A stretch of 64,000 bases of DNA. It comes from CAZLGM01 sp964623625. Its GTDB lineage: Bacteria > Desulfobacterota > Desulfobulbia > Desulfobulbales > Desulfocapsaceae. Below the pieces are notes generated by a model. That model worked only from the letters and a program-made list of their open reading frames with translations. It was not told the DNA's origin and made no database searches. Positions 47,968 to 57,257 of this stretch are shown here, piece by piece. Numbering within the stretch: the first letter of the stretch is position 1; every line of letters begins with the position of its first letter. Made by a program: the position numbers and the translations under genes. Location: assembly GCA_964623625.1 (NCBI GenBank), contig CAZUUJ010000003.1, positions 25,523 through 89,522 of the forward strand, read 5' to 3'.

Positions 47968-49095
47968 ATGAACACTCTTTTCCAATCAACAACCATTAAC
48001 CGTCTTCAGCTGAAAAACCGCTTTGTCCGTTCGGCCACATGGGAAGGGATGTGTGATAAAAACGGATGTCCGACCCAAAAGCTGACGGATCTTTTTGTCC
48101 AGCTGGCAAAAGGTGGAGTCGGACTCATTATTACCGGTTATGCCATTGTCAGGGAAGATGGAAAACAGTTGCCGGCCACCCTTGGGCTGCATCGAGACGA
48201 TTTCCGGAAGGAAATGATGGAAATGACCGGCCAGATTCATTCGGCTGGCGGCAAAATATGTGCGCAGATCGTTCATGCCGGCGGTCAGGCCACTTCAGCC
48301 AACTGCGGCTCAACCCCCATTGCCCCATCTGCAGTAAAGGTTGACCAGTATCCGGAAGAAGTTCAGGAAATGAGTATTGAAGAAATAGGCGATGTGATTT
48401 CCTGTTTCGCCCAGGCAGCCAAACGTGCCAAAGAATACGGTTTTGATGCTGTTCAGTTGCATGGAGCCCATGGCTATCTGATCAATCAGTTCCTTTCACC
48501 GTTAACCAACAGACGGTTTGATGAGTATGGCGGCAATGATGACAATCGATGTCGCTTTGCCCTTGAAGTCTATCGGGCAGTGCGAAAACAGGTCGGTGAC
48601 GATTTCCCGGTGATGATCAAACTGAGCTGCAACGATTTTCTCGATGAAGGCTTGAGCCTGGCACAGGCAGCTACAGCCGCACGGTTGTTAAACGGTGAAG
48701 GTATTGACTGCATTGAGGTGAGTGGCGGTACTCCGGCATCAGGCAAGAAGACGCCCGCACGAATGAAAATCGAAAAAAAGGAACAGGAAGCCTACCATTT
48801 GGGGCTGGCAGAAGAAATAAAAAAACATGTCGATTGCCCCATCATGGTCGTCGGCGGCATAAGAAGTCTTGAGATCATGGAACAGGCTGTTGTTTCGGGA
48901 AAAACGGACTACATATCAATGGCCCGGCCATTCATCCGACAGCCCGATCTGGCCAACCGGTTCAAGCAAGGATTAATGACACGAGTCGATTGTATCTCAT
49001 GCAATGGCTGCTTTCTGCCGGGAATAAAATATGGCGGTATAAAATGTGTTATTTTAGAAAAAGAGAAGAAAAAGAAGGCCTCCACCCAAGAGTAG
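47968..49095 (+). CDS. NADH:flavin oxidoreductase, Old Yellow Enzyme family (second copy)
   Basis: 375 residues. Same layout as the protein at 35187-36386: NRFVRSATWEGM, QIVHAGGQAT, GFDAVQLHGAHGYLINQFLSP, DYISMARPFIRQP and a C-terminal Cys segment CISCNGCFLPG. Ribosome binding site GGGAGAGTAACA. Its last codons contain half of the purC terminator. Paired with ygbA, so a reductive-stress role is possible. Confidence 0.9.
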   Translation: MNTLFQSTTINRLQLKNRFVRSATWEGMCDKNGCPTQKLTDLFVQLAKGGVGLIITGYAIVREDGKQLPATLGLHRDDFRKEMMEMTGQIHSAGGKICAQIVHAGGQATSANCGSTPIAPSAVKVDQYPEEVQEMSIEEIGDVISCFAQAAKRAKEYGFDAVQLHGAHGYLINQFLSPLTNRRFDEYGGNDDNRCRFALEVYRAVRKQVGDDFPVMIKLSCNDFLDEGLSLAQAATAARLLNGEGIDCIEVSGGTPASGKKTPARMKIEKKEQEAYHLGLAEEIKKHVDCPIMVVGGIRSLEIMEQAVVSGKTDYISMARPFIRQPDLANRFKQGLMTRVDCISCNGCFLPGIKYGGIKCVILEKEKKKKASTQE

Positions 49096-49107
49096 GTGAA
49101 GACCTTC
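49074..49107 (-). terminator. purC terminator embedded in the 3' end of the converging gene
   Basis: On the minus strand the arms at 49107-49095 and 49086-49074 pair over 13 bp (two G-U) around an 8-base loop, followed by TTTTTCTTC. On the plus strand the same G-U pairs become A-C mismatches, so it works chiefly for purC. It spans the plus-strand stop codon at 49093-49095. Confidence 0.8.
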
Positions 49108-49134
49108 GTTTACTTCTTAAAACCGACAAAACCT

Positions 49135-50025
49135 TCAGGATGTAATTTTCTTCAGCGCCTCCTCATAACGCAGTCGGCTCTTTTCGAGAATCTCCTCCGG
49201 CAAGACCGGTGGAGGGGGTGTCTTATCCCAATCCAAAGAAGAGAGATAATCACGTAAAAACTGCTTGTCGAAACTCGGCTGCCCTTTTCCCGGCTTATAT
49301 TCATCAAGAGGCCAGAAACGTGATGAGTCGGGTGTCAAAACCTCATCAATCAGGATCAGTTTGCCATCGATTTCCCCCAGTTCAAATTTGGTGTCGGCAA
49401 TGATTATTCCTTTCTCTCTGGCAAAATCGGCTGCACGGGAATAGAGCTCGACACTTATTTGGGATATCTTTTCGGTTTTCTGTTTGCCGTATATCTTCTC
49501 CATAGCCTCTATGGAGATGTTCTCATCATGATCTCCCTGTTCCGCCTTGGTTGAAGGGGTAAACAAGGCTTCTTCAAACTTATCAGACTCTTTCATCCCA
49601 TCGGGAAGTGCAAAACCGCAAACCGTGGTGTCTTTTTGATATGCCTTCCAGAACGAACCGGAGATATAGCCGCGAACAATACACTCAACAGTCAACGGCT
49701 TGGTCTTCTTGACCAACATTGATCGGCCCTGCAGCACATCTTTGTACTGGCTGCAGATTTCAGGATACTCGTCCACATTGGCGGTAATCAGGTGGTTTTC
49801 CACTACATCCCCAAGCAGATCAAACCAGAACAGAGACAACTGGGTCAGCACCCTTCCCTTTCCCGGAATTGGATCATTCATCACAACATCGTAGGCGGAA
49901 ATCCTATCGGTGGCCACCATCAGAAGTTTGTCATCGTGTTCCGGTATGGCATACATATCCCGAACCTTGCCCCGATGCATGAGGTTCAATTCGGAGAAAT
50001 CGGTAGTAATTACTGCTTCACTCAT
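49135..50025 (-). CDS. purC: Phosphoribosylaminoimidazole-succinocarboxamide (SAICAR) synthase
   Basis: 296 residues, the longer (Ade1-like) form. Joins CAIR and aspartate in purine synthesis. Motifs: HRGKVRDMYAIPEHDDKLLM, DRISAYDVVMNDPIPGKG, VECIVRGYISGSFWKAY, IADTKFELG and DEVLTPDSSRFW. Single gene with its own terminator. A 190-bp leader upstream shows no riboswitch that I recognise. Confidence 0.95.
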   Translation of the reverse strand: MSEAVITTDFSELNLMHRGKVRDMYAIPEHDDKLLMVATDRISAYDVVMNDPIPGKGRVLTQLSLFWFDLLGDVVENHLITANVDEYPEICSQYKDVLQGRSMLVKKTKPLTVECIVRGYISGSFWKAYQKDTTVCGFALPDGMKESDKFEEALFTPSTKAEQGDHDENISIEAMEKIYGKQKTEKISQISVELYSRAADFAREKGIIIADTKFELGEIDGKLILIDEVLTPDSSRFWPLDEYKPGKGQPSFDKQFLRDYLSSLDWDKTPPPPVLPEEILEKSRLRYEEALKKITS

Positions 50026-50220
50026 AATCTTTCGCTCCTTCTCTATTTATCTCGTTCAAGACAACTTTAACTGGTCCAATTTGACTGCTGATCTGCTGAC
50101 CTATTCATATGGAATAATCAACATGACAGACTCGCTACAAGACTGACTGCTCCGATGCCGTGTGTCACCAGAACAGCTTTGTTTGTAGAGAATGAAAGGG
50201 AAATATACAGTATTTTCCTT

Positions 50221-51120
50221 TTACTTCCTCCTGTTTTTGGAACTTTTCCGCTCCACCTTGTCATACCTGGAACAAGTAGGGCTTACCCATCCAACCAGGT
50301 CGGATGTCAGAGAGCCTAGGATGATTTTGGAGTTGATTTTAACCGGCACCCGGCATTCATCATCCGTGAACCAGATCACCGTATCACCCCGCTTATCATA
50401 GAGCCCCTCAAATTTCATGATCGGCATGACTTCAATGGTATTAACAGTACCGAGGACGGTATCCTCAAGCCGGGATTTGGCCATGACTTCAACGACAACC
50501 TCGTTTCGTCTGTGATCGGCAAAAGTGGGCACGATAAATGGCCGGTCTAATTGAAGCTCCATTACCCTTGTGGCCAGAAACGACGAAAATTCGTTATGAA
50601 CGAATCCATCAACATGATAAACGACCAGAGGATTTTCATTGTGCCGGTACCAGACCTGTTTCAACCGTTGCCGATATCTGGTAACCCGGTGGGCCTCGTA
50701 GTTCCACCCCTCCTTTTGCCATACCTCGTACCGAAAGGGCAGCCTTTTCTTTCCATAGACTTTGGTTATATGCCTGTCCCTTACCGGATAAATCCGTTCG
50801 ATAACACTGTTTTCCGTTGTTGCCAGAACATGGATTTCCAGCACCTTGTCCATCTCTTTGGATTGTTTGATTTCAATGTGCAGCTCCCCGATTTTAATGC
50901 CCCCTGTCCAGGAAATATTATAAACAAATTTTTCTCCAGGGTGATACGCCGTCTTGAGTAGTTCAGATTGCTGTTTGCCATATGGAATTATCCGGGTTGC
51001 AAAACTCTTGGTTCCAGGCAACAAAGTCAGAACAGCAACCAGAAAAAGAGAGATGGCCGGAAAAAACGGTGCGCATCGAACAGCAGCGCCCTTTGTACAG
51101 ATTGAAACTGAAAATGACAT
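50221..51120 (-). CDS. DUF3108 periplasmic protein
   Basis: About 299 residues from the ATG at 51120. A signal peptide (about 1-40, FFPAISLFLVAVLTLLPGTKSFA) is followed by a beta-rich DUF3108 domain: FVYNISWTGGIKIGE, MKFEGLYDKRGDTVIWFTDDE, VPVKINSKIILGSL. These proteins resemble lipid-binding beta barrels at the envelope. It ends the menaquinone operon, 30 bp after the prenyltransferase gene, suggesting a link to membrane lipids (inference). Confidence 0.8.
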   Translation of the reverse strand: MSFSVSICTKGAAVRCAPFFPAISLFLVAVLTLLPGTKSFATRIIPYGKQQSELLKTAYHPGEKFVYNISWTGGIKIGELHIEIKQSKEMDKVLEIHVLATTENSVIERIYPVRDRHITKVYGKKRLPFRYEVWQKEGWNYEAHRVTRYRQRLKQVWYRHNENPLVVYHVDGFVHNEFSSFLATRVMELQLDRPFIVPTFADHRRNEVVVEVMAKSRLEDTVLGTVNTIEVMPIMKFEGLYDKRGDTVIWFTDDECRVPVKINSKIILGSLTSDLVGWVSPTCSRYDKVERKSSKNRRK

Positions 51121-51150
51121 ATTGTTCAACCGCCTGGTGTCCCCTTCTTC

Positions 51151-52023
51151 TTATAGTCTGTCCAGCAGTAAGGAAAGCCAGGTTGCCAGAAAAATGGTCA
51201 TAGAAATAATACCGTTCATCGAAAAAAAGGATGCATGAATATGGGACAGATCTCCTGGTCGTACGATTCGATGCTGGTTAAACAAAGCACCACCGGTCAC
51301 GAGCAGACCGACATAGTAGACCCAGTTCAACTGTTGAACATACCCGGTCAGACCAAAAAAGAGAAAGGCAAGTATATGAAAACCACCGGCCAGTTGAAAG
51401 GCCTTGCGCTGGCCGAGTCTGGCCGAGAGCGAATAAAGATTCTCCTTCTGGTCAAAATCGCTGTCAAGACAACTGTATATAGTATCGAAACCGGCAACCC
51501 AGAAAAGCACCCCAATGGAGAGTACCCATGGATATTCGGACAATGAACCGGCAACGGCTACCCAACCGCCCATAGGGGCGCAACCCAGGGCAAACCCAAG
51601 TACAATATGACAGAGTGAAGTGAATCGTTTTGTCAGGGAATAGATAAGGGTCAGGGCCAGCACAAACGGTGAAATTAAAAATGTCAACCTGTTGAGCTGA
51701 TAACAGCTCAGGAAAAAAAGCGCGCTGAAAGCAATGACCATAAACCAGGCTTCAACCAGTTTGACTTCACCCGCCGGAATGGCCCGCTCTGCTGTTCTTG
51801 GATTTTTGCGGTCAAATTTCCTGTCGACAATCCTGTTGAAACTCATGGCACTGGTTCGTGCTCCAACCATGGCAACAATGATCCAGAACAGCGCTACAAT
51901 CCCTACCTTTCCTTGCCCGGCAAGAAAAGCACCGGTCAGACCAAAGGGCATGGCGAAGATGGTCAGTTTGAACTTGATCATCTCCAACAGAGTAGCGATC
52001 TTCTTCATGAATTGACCATTCAT
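51151..52023 (-). CDS. ubiA: UbiA-family prenyltransferase of menaquinone synthesis (MqnP-like)
   Basis: 290 residues, about nine helices. The two Asp-rich active-site motifs are SFNRIVDRKFDRKNPRT and YSCLDSDFDQKEN. In futalosine-pathway organisms the homologue (MqnP) prenylates the naphthoate precursor. Starts at the TCAT overlap with ubiX (4 bp), so the two are coupled. Confidence 0.92.
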   Translation of the reverse strand: MNGQFMKKIATLLEMIKFKLTIFAMPFGLTGAFLAGQGKVGIVALFWIIVAMVGARTSAMSFNRIVDRKFDRKNPRTAERAIPAGEVKLVEAWFMVIAFSALFFLSCYQLNRLTFLISPFVLALTLIYSLTKRFTSLCHIVLGFALGCAPMGGWVAVAGSLSEYPWVLSIGVLFWVAGFDTIYSCLDSDFDQKENLYSLSARLGQRKAFQLAGGFHILAFLFFGLTGYVQQLNWVYYVGLLVTGGALFNQHRIVRPGDLSHIHASFFSMNGIISMTIFLATWLSLLLDRL

Positions 52024-52583
52024 ACCCAGCGTCTTCTCTTCTCGATTTGCAGATCAAGCTGGTCGGCGAGCCTCCAGCAATAAGTCATGGCCGCGTCATA
52101 TAAGGTTTCCGGCTTAAGATAGTAGCTGGGAAACGGGGGACAGATGATCCCCCCTCCTTCGTGTACTTTAATCATATTTGTTAAATGAGTACGATTAAAC
52201 GGTGTTTCCCGCACGGCCAGAATGAGCTTCTTTCTCTCCTTGAGCATCACATCGGCGGCCCGATGAATCAGGTTTGATGACAGTCCCCCGGCTATCGCCC
52301 CAAGGGTTCCCATCGTACAGGGTAGAATAACCATCCCATGATATCCGCTGGAACCGGAAGATGGCGCGGCAGCAAAATCATTTGAATCGAACCAGCGCCT
52401 GACACCCGGCAGCTCGTTTTCGCTGCATCCCAGTTCCAGGTCGATGACCTGCCGGCCTGCAGTTGAACAGATACCGTGAATCTCTACCTGGCTGTTGTCC
52501 GTCATCATCTCCAGAAATGTCTGGAGAAAGATCATTCCGCTGGCTCCGGTGACGCCAACAACAATTTTTTTAGGGTGCTCCAT
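52020..52583 (-). CDS. ubiX: Flavin prenyltransferase (UbiX)
   Basis: 187 residues. Makes prenylated FMN for UbiD-type decarboxylases. Motifs: VVGVTGASGMIFLQTF (FMN loop), LPCTMGTLGAIAGGLSSNLIHRAADVMLKE, VRETPFNRTHLTNM. No ubiD partner is in the window, although the menaquinone pathway needs a UbiD-like decarboxylase. Confidence 0.94.
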   Translation of the reverse strand: MEHPKKIVVGVTGASGMIFLQTFLEMMTDNSQVEIHGICSTAGRQVIDLELGCSENELPGVRRWFDSNDFAAAPSSGSSGYHGMVILPCTMGTLGAIAGGLSSNLIHRAADVMLKERKKLILAVRETPFNRTHLTNMIKVHEGGGIICPPFPSYYLKPETLYDAAMTYCWRLADQLDLQIEKRRRWV

Positions 52584-52625
52584 AACGTTGTGTGATTTAT
52601 GGAATAAGTGGTCCGCTGACTGCGG

Positions 52626-53468
52626 CTATAGAGACTGGATTTTCAACGGCAGCGCGTTGGACGAGGCTTCACCGCGCTTAATCAGATAGGAAAAAAAACG
52701 GTTCAATGCTTCCTGTTTTTCCAAATCCAGGTCATACTCTATTCCGCTGAGATAGTTTTGACAATCCTTTCTGTCCATCACCAATCTTGAGGCTACCGTT
52801 TTACAGATCCAGTCAAGATTCTGTTGACCTTGCTTGCGGCAACGGACCAACTGGCGATGAACATCTTTGATGTTTTGCAGCCGGCTGACACACAGCTCTT
52901 CCTGTACACAACATAGAGCAAAGACGAAAGGCAGACCTGTGTGGTGTTTCCACACCTCACCCAGATCCATCCTATATGGAAAATCTGTCTGCCTGGCCAT
53001 GGTAAGGGCCTGGTCGCCGATCGCCAGCACACCGTCAAAATTACCACCGTCATACTCATTAACACTGCCGCTTGTGTAGCCCGGCTTGACACCGTAGAAT
53101 TCTTCCAAAATGATCTTCAGCAGGCCGACCGAGGTCTCCGACTGTCTGCTGAGCAGCAGCCGGCACCCGTTTAGAGCTTGCGGCTTGATCCTGGAAAACA
53201 GAAATACAGAGCCGACCGAACCGTTGGCGCTGATGGAGAGATCCGAGAGAATTCGATACTGCTCCGGCCTGACGCAATATTCATACGAGGAGACAAAGCC
53301 TAAGTCTATTTCTCTTGCGGCCAGCATTCTATTGAGTTTTGACGGCACCGCCTCAATGAGACGGTATGAAGAGGGTTGGACAGTGCTTTTCCACGTTTCA
53401 TGAATGGGAGCGGTATTAATAAAATTGACCATTCCAATCCTGAGCGGTGATAAACTCTTCTCTTTCAT
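52626..53468 (-). CDS. mqnA: Chorismate dehydratase (futalosine pathway)
   Basis: 280 residues from ATG 53468 (MKEKSLSPLRIGMVNFINTAP); a longer frame to 53567 adds 33 unconserved residues. Periplasmic-binding-protein-like fold. Makes 3-enolpyruvylbenzoate from chorismate. Family features: RIGMVNFINTAPI, IDLGFVSSYEY and SETSVGLLKIILEEFYGVKP. Lies 153 bp downstream of mqnC. Confidence 0.9.
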   Translation of the reverse strand: MKEKSLSPLRIGMVNFINTAPIHETWKSTVQPSSYRLIEAVPSKLNRMLAAREIDLGFVSSYEYCVRPEQYRILSDLSISANGSVGSVFLFSRIKPQALNGCRLLLSRQSETSVGLLKIILEEFYGVKPGYTSGSVNEYDGGNFDGVLAIGDQALTMARQTDFPYRMDLGEVWKHHTGLPFVFALCCVQEELCVSRLQNIKDVHRQLVRCRKQGQQNLDWICKTVASRLVMDRKDCQNYLSGIEYDLDLEKQEALNRFFSYLIKRGEASSNALPLKIQSL

Positions 53469-53621
53469 TATCGCACCGGCGGCTGTTGCACAATTATATA
53501 TAATCAAGAAGTTATAGCCAAAGAGGCCGTTTCCTTCATTTGCGGACAAACTATAACCCAGCAGCAAAACAAATCCTGGCAGCCACCTCTGGAAACAGAG
53601 GTGAGTTTACTTATAGAACAA

Positions 53622-54686
53622 TTATTGAACAATAGAATAATCCATCCTGCGCTGCCTGGGAACAAAGCCAGCACCTTCTACCAACTTTCGAATCTCTTTC
53701 TCAGAAAGTCTGAAACTAACGCCGGCAGCGGCAACCACATTCTCTTCAATCATAGTGGAGCCGAAATCATTGGCCCCGAAAAAAAGAGAAAGTTGGGCAA
53801 TTTTCGGACCCTGAGTTACCCATGATGCTTGCAGATTATCAAAATTATCCAGATATATCCTGGAAAGAGCAAGCATTTTCAAGTAGTTCATGCTGCTTGT
53901 CTTATTAATTTTGGAATTGTCAGCCAGTACCGTGTTGTCAGGCTGAAAAGGCCAGGGAATAAAGGCGGTAAATCCACTGGTACGATCCTGCAGGTCTCTG
54001 AGTCTTCGAAGATGTTCCAACCGTTCTTCCATGGTCTCGATATGGCCGAACATCATAGTTGCTGTTGTCCGTAATCCCAGATTGTGCGCCTCCTCCATCA
54101 CTTCAATCCACTGATCCGCACTGCACTTTCGCGGAGCAATGGTCTGCCTCACCCGATCGGACAGTATTTCGGCCCCTCCTCCGGGTATCGAATCCAGGCC
54201 CGCCTCAATCAGTCTTTTCAGCACATCTTTGATATGTAAACCTGAAAGATCCGAAAAATGATAGACCTCCGGCGGTGAAAAACCATGGATATGGATATCC
54301 AGGCTCTTCATGAAACGAAGCATATCCTCATAATATTCAAGCGGTTTGTCTGGATGAAGCCCTCCCTGGAGTAGAATCTGAGTTCCACCGAGCCGCTTGG
54401 TCTCCTCGATCTTTTTTTGGAGCTGTTCTTTGGAAAGCAGATAGCCGCTTTGATTTTCCGGGGCTTTAAAAAAAGCACAGAACTGACAGGCGGAAATGCA
54501 GATATCGGTATAATTGATGTTCCTGTCAATCACATAGGTGACCCCATTATCGGGATGAAACCGCTTCCGTATAGAGTCGGCCAGGAAACCAAGTTGGTAC
54601 AGATCTCCTTCTTGGGCCAGAGCAAGAAACTCCTGGTCACTGATCCTTGCGCCCTCCTGAACTTTTGCAATAATTAACTCGATCAT
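53622..54686 (-). CDS. mqnC: Cyclic dehypoxanthine futalosine synthase (radical SAM)
   Basis: 354 residues. Radical-SAM CISACQFC (CxxxCxxC) near residue 67, TQILLQGGLHPD, DSIPGGGAEIL and TTATMMFGHIET. Cyclises dehypoxanthine futalosine in menaquinone synthesis. Overlaps mqnE by 4 bp (ATGA). Confidence 0.92.
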   Translation of the reverse strand: MIELIIAKVQEGARISDQEFLALAQEGDLYQLGFLADSIRKRFHPDNGVTYVIDRNINYTDICISACQFCAFFKAPENQSGYLLSKEQLQKKIEETKRLGGTQILLQGGLHPDKPLEYYEDMLRFMKSLDIHIHGFSPPEVYHFSDLSGLHIKDVLKRLIEAGLDSIPGGGAEILSDRVRQTIAPRKCSADQWIEVMEEAHNLGLRTTATMMFGHIETMEERLEHLRRLRDLQDRTSGFTAFIPWPFQPDNTVLADNSKINKTSSMNYLKMLALSRIYLDNFDNLQASWVTQGPKIAQLSLFFGANDFGSTMIEENVVAAAGVSFRLSEKEIRKLVEGAGFVPRQRRMDYSIVQ

Positions 54687-55780
54687 GAATAGGTGTGCAG
54701 GACGTTATATAGTGTATCTCTCTCAATGGGCGTCCGGCCGGCTTCCCTGATGAGGCGTACAAGGGTATCTGAACCTATGGCCTGCTTGGTGTCGGCACCA
54801 GCCATGTGAGTGATCACCTCTTCCTTAACCGTGCCGTCCATATCGTCAGCACCGAAGGAAAGTGCAATCTGGGCCATTTTCGGGCCGATCATGATCCAGT
54901 AGGCCTTAATGTGGGGGAAGTTGTCCAGCATCAGTCTGCTGATACTGATATTCTTCAGGTCATCCATGCCGGTTGTCCGGGAAAGATTATCCAGTTCAGT
55001 GTTTTTCGGATGAAAGGCAAGCGGTATGAAAGCCAGAAACCCATTGGTCTTGTCTTGGGCCTCACGGAGAGCAATCAGATGCTCAAGCCGTTCATGGGTG
55101 GTCTCTATATGACCGTACAGCATGGTTGCATTGGTGTGTAAGCCGTGCCGATGGGCTGTCTTTGCCACTTCAAGCCAGTCGCTGCCTGGCAGCTTATCCT
55201 TGCAGGTCAGCTCACGGATACGAGGGCTGAATACTTCCGCCCCTCCTCCTGGAATGGAACCAAGACCAGCCTCTTTTAAAATCTCTAGGGTATCACCAAC
55301 GGATTTACCGGCAAGCTGCGCCAGGTGCGCAATCTCGACACAGGTAAAGGCCTGGATATGTACATTTGGCCGTACCTCCTTTATACCACGAAGCAATTCA
55401 AGGTAATACTCAAACGGTAAGTCAGGGTGGATGCCGCCGACCATGTGAATCTCAGTGATCGGCTCATCAATCCGTTCCCGAACCTTTTTCCTTACCTCGT
55501 CAACACTCATCTCATAGGCGAGATCATGGCCCTTTTCTTTGCCAAAAGCGCAGAACTTGCACAGATTTGTGCAGATATTGGAATAATTGATATGCTGATT
55601 ATAAATAAAATAGGCCTTATCGCCGTTCAAACGATTCCTGACCAGATTGGCAAGATAACCGATAGCCAATATTTCATTCGATTGATAGAGGGCGTCACCG
55701 TCTTCGAAGCTAAGACGTTCACCGTTTTTCACTTTCTCCAGGATCGACTGGAAACCGGCGTGCTTGATTAACTCTTCCAT
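54683..55780 (-). CDS. mqnE: Aminofutalosine synthase (radical SAM)
   Basis: 365 residues. Radical-SAM CTNLCKFC motif near residue 69, then EIHMVGGIHPDLP, GSIPGGGAEVFS and TNATMLYGHIET, which separate MqnE from MqnC. Joins SAM adenosine to enolpyruvylbenzoate. First gene of the operon mqnE-mqnC-mqnA-ubiX-ubiA-DUF3108. mqnB and mqnD are not in the window. Confidence 0.92.
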   Translation of the reverse strand: MEELIKHAGFQSILEKVKNGERLSFEDGDALYQSNEILAIGYLANLVRNRLNGDKAYFIYNQHINYSNICTNLCKFCAFGKEKGHDLAYEMSVDEVRKKVRERIDEPITEIHMVGGIHPDLPFEYYLELLRGIKEVRPNVHIQAFTCVEIAHLAQLAGKSVGDTLEILKEAGLGSIPGGGAEVFSPRIRELTCKDKLPGSDWLEVAKTAHRHGLHTNATMLYGHIETTHERLEHLIALREAQDKTNGFLAFIPLAFHPKNTELDNLSRTTGMDDLKNISISRLMLDNFPHIKAYWIMIGPKMAQIALSFGADDMDGTVKEEVITHMAGADTKQAIGSDTLVRLIREAGRTPIERDTLYNVLHTYS

Positions 55781-55786
55781 ATTCAG

Positions 55787-55880
55787 TAAACAACCACGCG
55801 TAAAACGCGCGACTTTAATTCCCGGCGTTGCCGGGTGGCATATGTGCGAAGTACTAATGTTTTAATGCGTTGCATTAATA
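55787..55880 (+). repeat. Dispersed hairpin-rich intergenic repeat, copy C (short)
   Basis: TAAACAACCACGCGT, AAACGCGCG, then CCCGGC-GTT-GCCGGG and TGTGCGAAGTACTAATGTTT, matching copies A and B up to about 55865. It fills the whole gap between the mqnE start and the sigma-gene terminator. Confidence 0.8.
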
Positions 55881-55909
55881 AAAAAGCCGGACAGCACTGT
55901 CCGGCTTTT
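55881..55909 (-). terminator. Strong terminator of the sigma-factor gene
   Basis: Perfect 13-bp stem AAAAGCCGGACAG/CTGTCCGGCTTTT with a 2-base gap, A-tract on one side and T-tract on the other; may act in both directions. Located 20-48 bp past the stop at 55929. Confidence 0.9.
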
Positions 55910-55928
55910 AGTTCCATATATTTATTTA

Positions 55929-57257
55929 TCAGTCGATAAAGAACTTTAGTTTTTCCCTTCTTGAGGAATGACGCAATCTGTTCAGCGCCTTTTTCTCGAT
56001 CTGCCGTATTCTCTCACGGGAAACATTAAAGCGCTTGCCGATCTCTTCAAGGGTGTATTCCGCTTTTTCGCCTATACCGAATCGGAGGCGAATGATCTTT
56101 TCCTCACGCTCACTCAATGTCCCCAGTATTTCGGTCACCCGGCTGGCCAGTTCCCTTGTACGTACGGCATCATAAGGCGACTGGGACTCCTGGTTTTCCA
56201 GGAAATCCCCCAGGGTCGAATCGTCATCTCCCACCGGAGTCTCCAGGGAAATCGGTTCTCTGGATGCTTCCAGAATGGAAAGGATCTTATCCATGGACAG
56301 GTTTGTCGTTTTCGAAATTTCAAGCGGTGTCGGCTCCCGGCCAAGTTCCTTAAACAGTGCGTAAAAAGCCTTAAAGAACTGGCTTCGCAACTCGAGGAAA
56401 TGAACCGGCAGTCGGATTGTACGGGTTTTATCCAGAATAGCCCTTGTTATGGCCTGCCTGATCCACCAACTGGCATAGGTTGAGAATTTGTTCCCCTTGG
56501 TATAATCAAAGCGAAAAACCGCCCTCATAAGTCCCAGATTCCCTTCTTGAATGAGATCGGCGAGAGTGAGTCCCTGATGCATATACCGCTTGGCAATGGA
56601 GACGACCAATCTGAGATTGGCACGAATCATGATGTCCTTGGCTGTCTCGATGGACCGACTGTACGCTTCAAGAATAGCCTGTAACTCGAAGAGATAACGT
56701 TTGTCCGGATACTTCTTTGCAGTACTGATGATGGAATATCTCATCAGATTAAGCTGCTGCTTTTTGGGTTTAAGGGTCGGGTCCCTCTTCTCCCAGAGAT
56801 CAATTCGATTCTTTAGAAGCTCAATTTCCGGAAGCCCGGAATTAATGATTCGGATGGCATGAATGATTGAGTCGAAACCTTCCCGAATCGTTTTTGAGTA
56901 TTTGGCTTCCTCTTCGGGAGTCAGCAAGTCGAAGCGCCCCATTTCACGGAGATACGTTGTTGTGGTTTCCTCCGCCTCGTGGGTTTCGTCACTAATGAGG
57001 GTGTCATCGATCAGATCATCCTGCCCGTCGTCATCCTGGGTCTGCTCTTTCCAGGCCTCCCCGGACAGGGTCTTTCTCTTTCCGGTTTTATCGGCAATGA
57101 CAACTTCGATACTATGAATACCGAGAAAATCAAAAATCTTTTCTATAACATCGGTATCGATTATTTCATCAGGAATCAACTCATTGAGCTGATCAAATGA
57201 GATACACCCTTCAATCTCACCAATTTTTAAAAGATTTTCCTTTAATTCCGTAAGCAC
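55929..57257 (-). CDS. RpoD-like sigma-70 factor
   Basis: 442 residues, start GTG with GGAG about 12 bases upstream. A short region 1.1-like N-terminus and an acidic linker (QDDDGQDDLIDD), region 1.2 (TTTYLREMGRFDLLTPEEE), region 2 (LRLVVSIAKRYMHQGLTLADLIQEGNLGLMRAVFRFDY, ASWWIRQAITRAIL), region 3 and region 4 (LREEKIIRLRFG-like; ETLEEIGKRFNVSRERIRQIEKKAL). Shorter than typical primary RpoD and region 2.4 reads DKTRTIRLPVHFLE instead of DQARTIRIPVHM, so it may be a secondary group 2 factor. It lies just upstream of the menaquinone operon. Confidence 0.9.
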   Translation of the reverse strand: MLTELKENLLKIGEIEGCISFDQLNELIPDEIIDTDVIEKIFDFLGIHSIEVVIADKTGKRKTLSGEAWKEQTQDDDGQDDLIDDTLISDETHEAEETTTTYLREMGRFDLLTPEEEAKYSKTIREGFDSIIHAIRIINSGLPEIELLKNRIDLWEKRDPTLKPKKQQLNLMRYSIISTAKKYPDKRYLFELQAILEAYSRSIETAKDIMIRANLRLVVSIAKRYMHQGLTLADLIQEGNLGLMRAVFRFDYTKGNKFSTYASWWIRQAITRAILDKTRTIRLPVHFLELRSQFFKAFYALFKELGREPTPLEISKTTNLSMDKILSILEASREPISLETPVGDDDSTLGDFLENQESQSPYDAVRTRELASRVTEILGTLSEREEKIIRLRFGIGEKAEYTLEEIGKRFNVSRERIRQIEKKALNRLRHSSRREKLKFFID

